Position numbers and translations under genes: made by a program. From Alteromonas australica (GTDB taxonomy: Bacteria > Pseudomonadota > Gammaproteobacteria > Enterobacterales > Alteromonadaceae), in assembly GCF_000730385.1 (NCBI RefSeq), contig NZ_CP008849.1:4244834-4308833 (forward strand): a stretch of DNA of 64,000 nt, read 5' to 3'. Positions within the stretch are counted from its first letter, which is position 1. The number at the start of each line of letters is the position of its first letter. Of the stretch, positions 18,380 through 26,022 are shown one piece after another. Below the pieces are notes generated by a model. It did not search any database, was not told where the DNA came from, and saw nothing but the letters and a program-made list of their open reading frames with translations.

Positions 18380-19669
18380 ATGAAAAGCATGCCGTTCACC
18401 TTGCTATACGCTGCTATTAGTGCACTTTCATTTAACGTAAGTGCAGACACTGTGATTCATGCAGGCAGTGTTTTTACCGGTACGTCAGATACCTTAAAAC
18501 ACCAGGTCACGATTGTCGTTAACGGCAACAAGATTGAAGCCATTGAGGAGGGTTTTACCCCCCCATCACAAGGCGATACCCTCATTGATTTAAAACATGC
18601 CACCGTATTACCTGGTTTAATGGATATGCATGTCCACTTGTCTTCCCAGCACGGCGGACCACAAACATACCTTGAACGTTTCTCGTTAAATGAAGCTGAC
18701 TATGCGCTGCGCGCGGCTAATTACGCAAAGATAACGCTAGATGCAGGCTTCACCACTGTGCGTAACCTCGGCGACAGCTACCATGAAACTGTGGCGTTAA
18801 GAAACGCCATTAATAAAGGTTATGCGGTTGGCCCTCGAATTTATACTGTAGGCAAATCTATAGCCACTACTGGCGGGCACGCGGATCCTAGTAATGGCAT
18901 GTCACACATGATTAGGCCTGATGTTGGACCAAAACAAGGCGTAGTGAACGGCGAAGTAGAAGCAAGAGCAGCGGTTCGTTCTCGATATCAAGATGGCGCC
19001 GACCTTATTAAAATTACTGCCACAGGCGGAGTATTGAGTGTGGCAAAAAGCGGCCAAAATCCACAGTTCATGACAGACGAACTGGGCGCCATTGTAGACA
19101 CTGCAAAAGACTACGGCATGACAGTGGCAGTGCATGCGCATGGAAAAGAAGGGATGAAACGCGCTGTCATTGCAGGTGTAGACTCTATTGAACACGGTAC
19201 CTACATGGACGATGAAATTCGTAACCTAATGAAACAACATGGTACCTACTATGTGCCTACCATTCTGGCAGGTAAATTCGTGGCAGACAAAGCTAAGATA
19301 GACGGTTATTTTCCGGCGTTGGTTCAACCTAAAGCCGCTGCCATTGGGCCGTTAATACAAAGTACATTTGCCAAGGCTCACAAGTCGGGCGTAAAAATTG
19401 CTTTTGGTACAGACAGCGGTGTATCAGCTCATGGTGATAATGCCCAAGAGTTTGCTCTGATGGTTGAAGCCGGCATGTCACCTGCAGATGCTATTTTGAG
19501 CGCAACGGTAAACAGTGCGGACCTTCTAGGTATCAGTGAAACACTAGGCTCCTTAGAGCCAGGAAAGCTAGCTGATATGATTGCCGTAAAAGGCAACCCA
19601 CTCGAAAATATACGGTTACTTGAAAGCGTGGCCTTTGTCATGAAGGACGGTAAAATTTACAAGCAATAA
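18380..19669 (+). CDS. exported metal-dependent amidohydrolase (Xaa-Pro dipeptidase/imidazolonepropionase-like)
   Basis: The 429-residue product has a signal peptide (about residues 1-21, ending VSA). The amidohydrolase-fold metal ligands are all present: HVH (84-86), the Lys in LIKITATGG (211) that is carboxylated in the family, HAH (252-254), His in IEHGTY, and Asp in [11 protein letters not shown] (345). It should hydrolyse a peptide, cyclic imide or similar amide in the periplasm. The start at 18380 is chosen because AAGAAG lies before it and the signal peptide then has a normal length; the frame is open further upstream but only with a poor start. The substrate cannot be read from sequence. 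Confidence 0.85.
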   Translation: MKSMPFTLLYAAISALSFNVSADTVIHAGSVFTGTSDTLKHQVTIVVNGNKIEAIEEGFTPPSQGDTLIDLKHATVLPGLMDMHVHLSSQHGGPQTYLERFSLNEADYALRAANYAKITLDAGFTTVRNLGDSYHETVALRNAINKGYAVGPRIYTVGKSIATTGGHADPSNGMSHMIRPDVGPKQGVVNGEVEARAAVRSRYQDGADLIKITATGGVLSVAKSGQNPQFMTDELGAIVDTAKDYGMTVAVHAHGKEGMKRAVIAGVDSIEHGTYMDDEIRNLMKQHGTYYVPTILAGKFVADKAKIDGYFPALVQPKAAAIGPLIQSTFAKAHKSGVKIAFGTDSGVSAHGDNAQEFALMVEAGMSPADAILSATVNSADLLGISETLGSLEPGKLADMIAVKGNPLENIRLLESVAFVMKDGKIYKQ

Positions 19670-19678
19670 GTAGGAACT

Positions 19679-20269
19679 ATGGCATTAGGCACAAAGGTTA
19701 AGCGCAAAACACAGCAACTTGTTGACTCTAAACATATGCTTAAAGGCATTACCACCGCCTCCTTTCTTGAGTCCACCATTGTGCCAGTGCCGCTTGAAGC
19801 CATCATGGTTCCTTTGATGCAGGCTAGGCGAGATAGCTTGTGGAAAATTGCTTTTATGGCCACCTTAGGCTGTGTAATCGGCGCCATCTTTGGTTATGCA
19901 TTAGGGTATTACCTATTCGACCTGATTGGCCAATGGGTGATTGACACCTTTTTCAGTCAGTCGCAATTTGAAAACGTAAAACAACAAATGCGAAACCAAG
20001 GTTTTTGGTTTGTAATGACACTCGGCATTGCCCCCATACCTTTTCAAGTGGCCATGCTTGCTGCCGGCGCAACGCAATATTCACTCCCTTTATTTTTACT
20101 GGCGACTATCATTGCAAGAGCCATCCGCTATTTCGGCTTGGCGCTTGTGGTATATTACGCAGGCGATAGAGCAGAGCACTTGATTAAACGCTACAAAGCA
20201 AAAACAATCATTGCCTTATCGCTTGCCGTTATTATTCTTTGGTGGGCAAGCAATCAGCTGTCTGGCTAA
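19679..20269 (+). CDS. YqaA-type SNARE-associated/DedA-related membrane protein
   Basis: The 196-residue membrane protein has the VTT/SNARE-assoc pattern: the re-entrant ESTIVPVPLEAIMVPLM near residues 26-42, the Gly-rich GCVIGAIFGYALGYYLFD (about 66-83), and GIAPIPFQVAMLAAG (about 116-130). Relatives of this fold are lipid scramblases or undecaprenyl-phosphate flippases; YqaA itself is unassigned. AGGAA six bases before the ATG sets the start, nine bases after the amidohydrolase stop, so the two are probably co-transcribed. Confidence 0.78.
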   Translation: MALGTKVKRKTQQLVDSKHMLKGITTASFLESTIVPVPLEAIMVPLMQARRDSLWKIAFMATLGCVIGAIFGYALGYYLFDLIGQWVIDTFFSQSQFENVKQQMRNQGFWFVMTLGIAPIPFQVAMLAAGATQYSLPLFLLATIIARAIRYFGLALVVYYAGDRAEHLIKRYKAKTIIALSLAVIILWWASNQLSG

Positions 20270-20270
20270 G

Positions 20271-20285
20271 GATGAGATCCTCATC
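20271..20285 (+). terminator. small hairpin after YqaA-type gene
   Basis: GATGAG and CTCATC pair around ATC immediately after the stop codon; an A-rich stretch follows and a T-run lies about 25 bases later. A weak terminator candidate separating this operon from the Fur-box operon. Confidence 0.3.
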
Positions 20286-20333
20286 TAAAAAATTATTTAG
20301 ATGATCATCATCGTTTTTTTGAACTTTACATTT

Positions 20334-20352
20334 GATAATGATTCTTATTTGC
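20334..20352 (+). promoter_or_regulatory. Fur box
   Basis: GATAATGATTCTTATTTGC matches 14 of 19 positions of the Fur consensus GATAATGATAATCATTATC, including all of the first nine. It lies 28 bases before the start codon of the next gene, at the position of its promoter. Repression by iron-loaded Fur is therefore expected. Confidence 0.75.
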
Positions 20353-20380
20353 ACTAGTGTAGTTATTAGGAGGTGCAAAT

Positions 20381-20875
20381 ATGAAGACACACCATTTATG
20401 TCCCGTTTATCGCAAGTGGTTACAGCTTAACCCCCTTGTTGCGCGAGAGCATCGCTGCGCTCTGCAAAAACAAACACAGCAGGCACATCTGAGAGGCGAT
20501 ACGCAGGAAGCGAAGTATCTAGGCTATCAAACCTTTGAAGCGGCCAGGGTTATATTAACTGCGCTCCAACCGGTATCGTCGGATAGCGTTAAACCTATAC
20601 AAGAGGATGTTTTGGCGTTCGGCACCATGGGCATGTACTTGGCTAATTTGCTCATAAAAAGCGACAATATTGAAGAAGCTCATCGAGTACTTCAAGAATG
20701 TCAGCAGCAGCTAATGACTATTTTGCCCCTACATGCCACAAACCCCTCGGTATGTAAGATGATTGTCACACTTCAGCAATCCCTTGAGGTGGGAAGCCAA
20801 CGCCTTCTTACCACAAAAAATCGAGTACCACCTACTTCCATATACCCCCAGCTTGCTTCTGTAAATATACATTAG
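20381..20875 (+). CDS. putative iron-regulated helical protein, unknown function
   Basis: I do not recognise the family. The 164-residue product is soluble, without signal peptide, and mostly helical. The middle (GYQTFEAARVILTALQP, then MGMYLANLLIKSDNIEEAHRVLQECQQQLM) looks like helix-turn-helix repeats of the TPR type. Cys residues occur at 7, 26, about 109 and about 127. A strong AGGAGG lies before the ATG. The Fur box directly upstream and the small CxC protein downstream (23 bases after the stop) suggest a two-gene operon expressed under iron limitation. A role in iron or haem handling is inferred from the operator only. Confidence 0.7.
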   Translation: MKTHHLCPVYRKWLQLNPLVAREHRCALQKQTQQAHLRGDTQEAKYLGYQTFEAARVILTALQPVSSDSVKPIQEDVLAFGTMGMYLANLLIKSDNIEEAHRVLQECQQQLMTILPLHATNPSVCKMIVTLQQSLEVGSQRLLTTKNRVPPTSIYPQLASVNIH

Positions 20876-20898
20876 CAATACAAAGAGGATGCACAAAA

Positions 20899-21081
20899 AT
20901 GGCAACTAAATCGAACGTAAACAGTAACGATTTTATATCAGTCAACGTTAAAGCCTCGGTGCTTCGTAAAATGTTAAGTGGTCAGAACATTCACCTCACC
21001 GACATTCATTGCACCTGCACCCATAGCAAAAGGCAATTACAGCAGCTGCTATTACAAGCCTTAAGCGGAGAAGAACACTAA
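20899..21081 (+). CDS. small Cys/His protein in the Fur-box operon
   Basis: The 60-residue soluble product has no known family that I recall. It carries one compact motif, IHCTCTHSK (about residues 37-45), which could bind a metal through CxC and His, followed by a helix (QLQQLLLQALSGEEH). AGAGGA before the ATG supports translation. It follows the helical protein gene at 23 bases with no terminator between, so both should respond to Fur. Candidate functions are a metal chaperone or adaptor; this is inference. Confidence 0.6.
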   Translation: MATKSNVNSNDFISVNVKASVLRKMLSGQNIHLTDIHCTCTHSKRQLQQLLLQALSGEEH

Positions 21082-21163
21082 CAGCCTAAATTATGCTGCA
21101 ACCGAGATAAGATGGTTTAAATCTTGATTACCTAATAACATATTTATTATTAGGAGAAGAGGA

Positions 21164-21961
21164 ATGTCATCATCTACAAACTGGCTCAATGTGATTGCTA
21201 GCGCGGGCTACAGCGCGAAAACCGTGATGTATTCACTACTTGGTTTGTTTATCCTTTCCTCTGTAATAACTGCCGCTGAACGTGAAAAAGCCACACAGAA
21301 ACACGTTTTTGAAACTCTTCAATCCCAACCTTTTGGCAAAGCACTGTTATTTGGCCTTATTGTAGGGCTAGTGTGTTATGCATTGTGGCGCTGGCTACAA
21401 GGCTTTTTAAATACCGAGTCGTTAAAAATGGACAAGGCGAAAGACATTGTGATGCGAGGTTTTCTGTTTATATCCGGTTTGTTTTATTTTGCGGCGGCTT
21501 ACCTAGGGGCAAACGTACTTATGGGTACCGACCAAAAAAGTGATGGGTCGAACAGTAAGCACGTAAGCCAACAGCTTATGCAATACGAATGGGGGATATT
21601 GCTGGTGGCCGCGGTAGGTGCAGCGATTATTACTTTCGCGTTTATCCAGTTCAAACACGCCTACACGGCAGATTTTTTGAAAAAGTTTGATCAAAACCAG
21701 CTGACAGGAACCCGTCAACAGGCCACCAAAACGGCTGGTCGCTTAGGCTATTTCGCACGAGGCGTGGTGTATTTATTCGTAGGCAGTTTCTTTGCACTTT
21801 CTGCCTTTCAAAGTGACCCGTCAGAAGCCGGTGGCTTGCAAAAAGCACTCACCACCTTAACCCAACAACCTTTTGGATTATACCTTCTCGCCGCCGTAGG
21901 CGCAGGATTCATCATGTTTGGGATCTATTGTGGTTTTGAAGCCAAGTACCGACGGACCTAG
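21164..21961 (+). CDS. DUF1206 membrane protein
   Basis: The 265-residue product has six membrane helices arranged as three related helix pairs, the DUF1206 pattern. Each unit has an ARxGYxARGVVYxxxG-like start (SAGYSAKTVMYSLLGLF at about residue 13; KAKDIVMRGFLFISGLFYF at about 91; GRLGYFARGVVYLFVGSFF at about 188) and a QPFG turn before the second helix. Function is not established. A GAAGAGGA ribosome site precedes the ATG. A strong bidirectional terminator follows. Confidence 0.83.
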   Translation: MSSSTNWLNVIASAGYSAKTVMYSLLGLFILSSVITAAEREKATQKHVFETLQSQPFGKALLFGLIVGLVCYALWRWLQGFLNTESLKMDKAKDIVMRGFLFISGLFYFAAAYLGANVLMGTDQKSDGSNSKHVSQQLMQYEWGILLVAAVGAAIITFAFIQFKHAYTADFLKKFDQNQLTGTRQQATKTAGRLGYFARGVVYLFVGSFFALSAFQSDPSEAGGLQKALTTLTQQPFGLYLLAAVGAGFIMFGIYCGFEAKYRRT

Positions 21962-22006
21962 CCGACGGAATTTCTGAAACCTAGTTCAATTCAGCTAGAT
22001 AAAGAC

Positions 22007-22036
22007 AAAAAAGGGCGTTTCTTAAACGCCCTTTTT
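22007..22036. terminator. bidirectional rho-independent terminator
   Basis: AAAAAGGGCGTTT (22008-22020) and AAACGCCCTTTTT (22024-22036) pair around CTT, with A- and T-runs on both sides. It serves the convergent DUF1206 and tusA genes; the tusA stop codon lies inside the loop and right arm. Confidence 0.9.
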
Positions 22037-22279
22037 AATTACATATTGGTAGGGCATGTTGTCGGTTTGCGAAGCAACAAGGGTATGCTCCATAAACCGA
22101 CAAAAACTAGGGATATCTCGTGCAGTAGAAGGGTCGTCTGCCACCACAGATAAGGTCTCACCTTCTGCTAATTTGCGTATTTGAAGGCGTACCATCATAA
22201 CGGGTTCAGGGCATCGTAAACCTAGCGCATCAAGATGCGCGCTGGCTTCATCGAATAGCATTTGAATATCAGATGCCAT
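22022..22279 (-). CDS. tusA: sulfur-carrier protein TusA
   Basis: This 85-residue protein is a close match to Tus[21 protein letters not shown] with the active Cys in RCPEP, then [19 protein letters not shown], and the usual VIKKG end. TusA receives persulfide sulfur from IscS and passes it to TusBCD for 2-thiouridine in tRNA and to other acceptors. The ATG at 22279 is chosen because GAGAG lies at good spacing; the ATG at 22297 would add six residues. It overlaps the pyrE stop by 11 bases, an unusual partner. The stop is inside the terminator. Confidence 0.93.
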   Translation of the reverse strand: MASDIQMLFDEASAHLDALGLRCPEPVMMVRLQIRKLAEGETLSVVADDPSTARDIPSFCRFMEHTLVASQTDNMPYQYVIKKGV

Positions 22280-22910
22280 AACGCTCTCGGTATGCATTAA
22301 TCCCGTTTATTTGCTCCTCGTGCCCCCCTTTTTCATCAAGGTAAGCCACTACGTCTGCAAGTGACACAATAGAGATAACCTGAGTATTGAAGTCGCGCTC
22401 TACTTCTTGAATAGCCGACAGTTCGCCTTTACCACGCTCTTGCCTGTCTAGCGCAATAAGCACACCCGATAAGCTGGCTTGCTGTTGTTCGATAAGCGTC
22501 ATAGACTCACGAATAGCCGTACCCGCTGTTATTACATCGTCAACAAGCATCACTTTTCCGCTGAGCGGGCTTCCCACTAAATTACCGCCCTCACCATGGG
22601 TTTTTGCTTCCTTGCGATTAAAGCAATAAGGCACGTCTTGACCATGGCTATCGGCCAGCGCTACCGCGGTAGTGGTGGCAATGGGAATGCCTTTATACGC
22701 TGGGCCAAATAGCACATCGAATTCAACCCCTGCATCCACTAATGCATTCGCGTAAAAGCGGCCCAACTTAGCCAAATCACCGCCACGGTTAAATAGACCC
22801 GCGTTGAAAAAATACGGACTTACACGGCCAGACTTCAGGGTAAATTCACCAAACTTTAAAACACCACGGGCAATAGCAAATTCAATAAAATCACGTTGGA
22901 ACGCCTTCAT
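22269..22910 (-). CDS. pyrE: orotate phosphoribosyltransferase
   Basis: PyrE joins orotate to PRPP, giving OMP, in pyrimidine synthesis. The 213-residue product has the PRPP-binding loop [16 protein letters not shown] (about residues 118-133), the substrate region [16 protein letters not shown] (residues 22-37) and [11 protein letters not shown]. The length is the same as in enterobacteria. It lies nine bases after rph, the standard rph-pyrE order, in which rph translation affects pyrE expression in E. coli. No attenuator hairpin fits in the nine-base gap here. Confidence 0.97.
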   Translation of the reverse strand: MKAFQRDFIEFAIARGVLKFGEFTLKSGRVSPYFFNAGLFNRGGDLAKLGRFYANALVDAGVEFDVLFGPAYKGIPIATTTAVALADSHGQDVPYCFNRKEAKTHGEGGNLVGSPLSGKVMLVDDVITAGTAIRESMTLIEQQQASLSGVLIALDRQERGKGELSAIQEVERDFNTQVISIVSLADVVAYLDEKGGHEEQINGINAYRERYGI

Positions 22911-22919
22911 GCTAACTCC

Positions 22920-23633
22920 TTACGCCAATGCTGCTTTTTGAATGTCGAACAATTCACGTAGACCATGCTTCGCGATAGTTAGCATTTCATCTAGTTCTTG
23001 GAAATCAAAAGGTTCGCCTTCAGCGGTGCCTTGCACTTCAATCAGTTTGCCGGTTTCCGTCATAACGATATTCATGTCTGTTTCAGCTTCAGAATCTTCG
23101 GTATATTCTAAATCAGCAATAGGCGTACCTTTGTAGATACCCACCGACAAGGCTGCAATCATGTGTTTAAGCGGGTTAGCTTTCAAAATTCCCTTTGCAC
23201 GCATATAAGTTAGCGCATCCACAAGCGCCACACATGCCCCTGTAATAGACGCAGTACGCGTACCACCATCTGCTTGAATAACATCACAATCAAGCGTGAT
23301 AGTATTTTCACCTAAGAGCTTTAAATCTACCGCCGCACGTAGCGAGCGAGCAATTAAGCGTTGAATTTCTAGGGTGCGTCCACCTTGTTTGCCTCTGGCA
23401 GCTTCACGGCCGCTACGCGTATGGGTAGCACGAGGAAGCATACTGTATTCTGCGGTAATCCAGCCCTTACCTTGGCCTTTCATAAAACGAGGCACGCCTT
23501 CTTCAACCGTTGCGTTACATAGCACTTTGGTGTTTCCGAACTCTACCAATACAGACCCCTCAGCATGGCAGGTATACTGACGAGTAATAGTAACTGGACG
23601 AATTTGACTGGCGGTTCTGCCGCTTGGACGCAT
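22920..23633 (-). CDS. rph: ribonuclease PH
   Basis: RNase PH trims the 3' ends of tRNA precursors with phosphate as co-substrate. The 237-residue product begins [16 protein letters not shown] and has [20 protein letters not shown] (about residues 85-104) and [17 protein letters not shown] (about 117-133), the phosphate-binding and core sequences. The start at 23633 has GGAG upstream; the open frame reaches 117 bases further but that extension is not family-like. The length is normal (238 in E. coli). It is divergent from yicC, as in many gammaproteobacteria. Confidence 0.96.
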   Translation of the reverse strand: MRPSGRTASQIRPVTITRQYTCHAEGSVLVEFGNTKVLCNATVEEGVPRFMKGQGKGWITAEYSMLPRATHTRSGREAARGKQGGRTLEIQRLIARSLRAAVDLKLLGENTITLDCDVIQADGGTRTASITGACVALVDALTYMRAKGILKANPLKHMIAALSVGIYKGTPIADLEYTEDSEAETDMNIVMTETGKLIEVQGTAEGEPFDFQELDEMLTIAKHGLRELFDIQKAALA

Positions 23634-23900
23634 AGTGTTCTCCACAACGTAAATGCTTAAAAATGGGTGTGACCTAACAAAAATTGTACGTATAACGACA
23701 ACCGCTAGGCACTGAAGGTGCAAGTATAACGCACTAAGGGCGGGTGGCAAAAATGAACTTTTAGCCTTTTAACTTACCGGTTTATTTCATTTGTGCGCTA
23801 CTATAGAAGGAACGAGAAATCCTGCCTTTAAAAATTTGAACACAATGTGCTTTCGGCCCGTTGTTTTTGCAGGCTTTCATTGACCAGCAAAAGGAAAATT

Positions 23901-24764
23901 ATGATTTACAGCATGACAGCGTTTGCGCGCGTAGAGACAAAAAAAGAATGGGGTTCAGCGGTATGGGAAATACGTTCTGTAAACCAACGCTTTTTAGAGA
24001 CCTATTTTCGTTTGCCCGAACAGTTTCGCTCGTTAGAGCCCGTTTTGCGAGAGCGCTTCAGAAAGAAACTAGCACGTGGAAAAGTTGAATGTGCTTTGCG
24101 ATTTACCGCAAACGATGCCGCTGTCACTAAGCTAAGCCTTAATGAAGACCTAGCAAAACAAGTGTTGCACGCCGCCGACTGGGTACAAGCCCATGGTCAG
24201 TCCACCGGCGTAAACCCTCTCGATGTTCTTCGTTGGCCCGGCGTAATAGCGGCTGAAGAAGCCGACATGGACACCATACACGCCGACGTAATGGCCGCAT
24301 TTGACCAAGCGCTTTCCGACTTTATTAGCGCACGAGCAAGTGAAGGCGACGCACTTAAAGGCATGATTACGCAGCGATTAGATGCCATTGAAAAAGAAGT
24401 GGAAAAGGTCACTGCGCGCATGCCTGAGATAATGGTGTGGCAACGAGAGAAAGTACAAAACCGCTTTGAAGAAGCCAAAGTAGAGCTAGACGCTGGCCGC
24501 TTTGAACAAGAAATGATTATGTTGGCGCAAAAGGTAGATGTGGCAGAAGAATTAGATCGCCTAAATACCCACGTGAAAGAAACTCGTAATATCCTGAAAA
24601 AAGGCGGGGCAGTGGGCCGCAGGTTAGATTTCATGATGCAAGAGTTTAACCGCGAGTCGAACACGCTGGGGTCTAAGTCTATTAGCACAGACATCACTCA
24701 ATCAGCTGTTGAACTCAAAGTTTTGATTGAGCAGATGCGAGAGCAAATTCAAAATATTGAATAA
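23901..24764 (+). CDS. yicC: YicC-family endoribonuclease
   Basis: The 287-residue product begins MIYSMTAFARVE and ends LIEQMREQIQNIE, both diagnostic of YicC. The middle contains NQRFLETYFRLPEQFRSLEP and RLDFMMQEFNRESNTLGSKS. YicC proteins form a hexameric clamp-shaped ribonuclease involved in sRNA turnover in E. coli. The start at 23901 follows AAAGGA at good spacing. The 3' end of yicC is the attachment site of mobilizable genomic islands in Vibrio and enterobacteria, and integrase-like and toxin-antitoxin-like sequences follow here. Confidence 0.95.
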   Translation: MIYSMTAFARVETKKEWGSAVWEIRSVNQRFLETYFRLPEQFRSLEPVLRERFRKKLARGKVECALRFTANDAAVTKLSLNEDLAKQVLHAADWVQAHGQSTGVNPLDVLRWPGVIAAEEADMDTIHADVMAAFDQALSDFISARASEGDALKGMITQRLDAIEKEVEKVTARMPEIMVWQREKVQNRFEEAKVELDAGRFEQEMIMLAQKVDVAEELDRLNTHVKETRNILKKGGAVGRRLDFMMQEFNRESNTLGSKSISTDITQSAVELKVLIEQMREQIQNIE

Positions 24765-24959
24765 CAAGTTTTCTAGTATATTTAGGGCATAAACTGGCGA
24801 TTTAACATGCTTTTTTAAGGATTAGTCACCATTTATTTATCCTAGCTAATAAAAACACAAGCTAATTTAGGCCCCAAGTGGTGACCAAAGTGGTGACTTT
24901 TGGTCCAGCTTTCCCCTCATTTTGTTCGCAATTTTGTTCCGAATAATGAGGGAAAGTTG

Positions 24960-25237
24960 ATGAATATCTCACAAACGGCAAAACCTATTGAAGCGCTGGT
25001 GCAATCCGGCCACCCACTTTCGAAAAAGTCTACCCTAGTATGTATCTTTATTTGAAATCCAAAGGCACCGCCAGTTGGATCATCCGCTACCAATTATTTG
25101 GTAAACGCCGTCAGTACAAAATAGGCGGCTATGGTAAGGGACATGAAGAGCTGCTTGATCTTGAAGATGCCATCAAATTCAGAATTGATTGCCGACAAAA
25201 GCTTAATGATGGCCTCGATCCGAAACTAGACTTTTAA
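24960..25237 (+). pseudogene. remnant of a tyrosine-integrase N-terminus
   Basis: An ATG at 24960 opens a short frame that starts with ISQTAKPIEALVQSG and stops at about 25055. The next frame then continues the same protein pattern from about 25040: MYLYLKSKGTASWIIRY, GKRRQYKIGGYGKG, and DCRQKLNDGLDP, up to the stop at 25235-25237. Together these match the DUF4102/Arm DNA-binding N-terminus of P4-type integrases, broken by a frameshift near 25040. The catalytic tyrosine-recombinase domain is missing. The region lies just after yicC, as integrases of islands at this site do. Confidence 0.72.
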
Positions 25238-25553
25238 CGTCAACAACAACGACTCCCTATCCACGAAGGAACATTTAACTCTGGATTACAGATTTCTTCA
25301 CACTTTCAACATTCCAAAAAACACGGCACTTTTACGGCAGATTGACTATGAAGCCAGTCCCTCGAAGAATGAAGCGAATATGTTGTTCAAGCTTAAACGT
25401 ATCGTAAAGTTAGTACCGTAGAGATATCAAAAGAGATTTTCTAAAGAAAGGGAGATAAACGCTGATCGCGAACGACTTAACCCAGAGCATACAGATGATA
25501 CTTGGGTTGTTGCTGCCTGGACGGTTTTGCGCCTCTGTGGTATTCAACAATGA
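25236..25553 (+). pseudogene. unidentified frame interrupted by one stop
   Basis: One frame is open from 25230 to 25553 except for a TAG at 25419-25421. The first half reads LSTKEHLTLDYRFLHTF, then NTALLRQIDYEASPSKNEAN; the second half contains DRERLNPEHTDDTWVVAAW. The composition looks coding-like, but I recognise no family and see no clear start. It is most likely a decayed island gene. Confidence 0.4.
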
Positions 25554-25587
25554 TCGTGAACGATTAACAATAACCTGTCCAACCACC

Positions 25588-25617
25588 TAATAATTCACCG
25601 ATATGGATGAATTATTA
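25588..25617. promoter_or_regulatory. 10-base inverted repeat upstream of hipB-like gene
   Basis: TAATAATTCA (25588-25597) and TGAATTATTA (25608-25617) are perfect arms around a 10-base centre. The site lies about 50 bases upstream of the hipBA -35 box. It may be an operator or a hairpin; no T-run follows. Confidence 0.45.
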
Positions 25618-25645
25618 AGCGGAAATGCATCAATCAGACATAAAA

Positions 25646-25661
25646 TCACCGTTAACGGTGA
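25646..25661. promoter_or_regulatory. 16-base perfect palindrome, candidate HipB operator
   Basis: TCACCGTTAACGGTGA is a perfect palindrome ending six bases before the -35 box of the hipB-like gene. Antitoxins of the HipB type repress their own promoter through palindromes at such positions. Binding is inferred. Confidence 0.55.
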
Positions 25662-25667
25662 ACAAAC

Positions 25668-25695
25668 TTGTCATTTATTAATATCTGCCTATAAT
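25668..25695 (+). promoter_or_regulatory. sigma-70 promoter of the hipBA-like operon
   Basis: A -35 box TTGTCA (25668-25673) and a perfect -10 box TATAAT (25690-25695) are separated by 16 bases, 31 bases before the start codon. One of the clearest promoters in the window. Confidence 0.8.
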
Positions 25696-25726
25696 CACTG
25701 ATACTAATGAATATTAGAGTAGACTA

Positions 25727-26017
25727 ATGGCAAAGAAAGTCACTACCTCAAAAATGCCTGAGACAGAGTTTATTGATGACGCACATGTGTTAGGGCAATT
25801 GATTAAAGCTAAGCGAACAGAGATGGGTATGAAGCTCGCAGATTGCGCCGCGCTGTGTAATGTAGGGATCAATACCTTATCTCGCATTGAAAATGGCAAT
25901 GATAATTGCACCCTCGCTGCCGCATTTGCCGTGCTACATGGGCTGGGAATCAAACTTACGTCACCTTCGCTTGAAAAACGACATAACTCAAGTGTCAGCG
26001 ATGACGAGTGGGTATAG
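25727..26017 (+). CDS. HipB-like XRE antitoxin
   Basis: The 96-residue product has a helix-turn-helix of the XRE/Cro-CI type at about residues 22-78 (LGQLIKAKRTEMGMKLADCA, NVGINTLSRIENGN). The short extensions on both sides are typical of HipB. It should neutralise the HipA-like kinase encoded next and repress the operon. The HipA-like gene begins five bases after its stop (or overlaps it if the GTG at 26008 is used). A good promoter and a palindrome lie upstream. The gene sits in the islet next to yicC. Confidence 0.82.
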   Translation: MAKKVTTSKMPETEFIDDAHVLGQLIKAKRTEMGMKLADCAALCNVGINTLSRIENGNDNCTLAAAFAVLHGLGIKLTSPSLEKRHNSSVSDDEWV

Positions 26018-26022
26018 CAAGA

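Noticed and set aside
23634..23750. 39-residue extension of RNase PH
   Set aside because: RNase PH proteins begin MRPSGR; the extension covers the divergent promoter region.
24197..24697. 166-codon minus-strand frame inside yicC
   Set aside because: Antisense to yicC; Ser-rich and Arg-rich shadow product.
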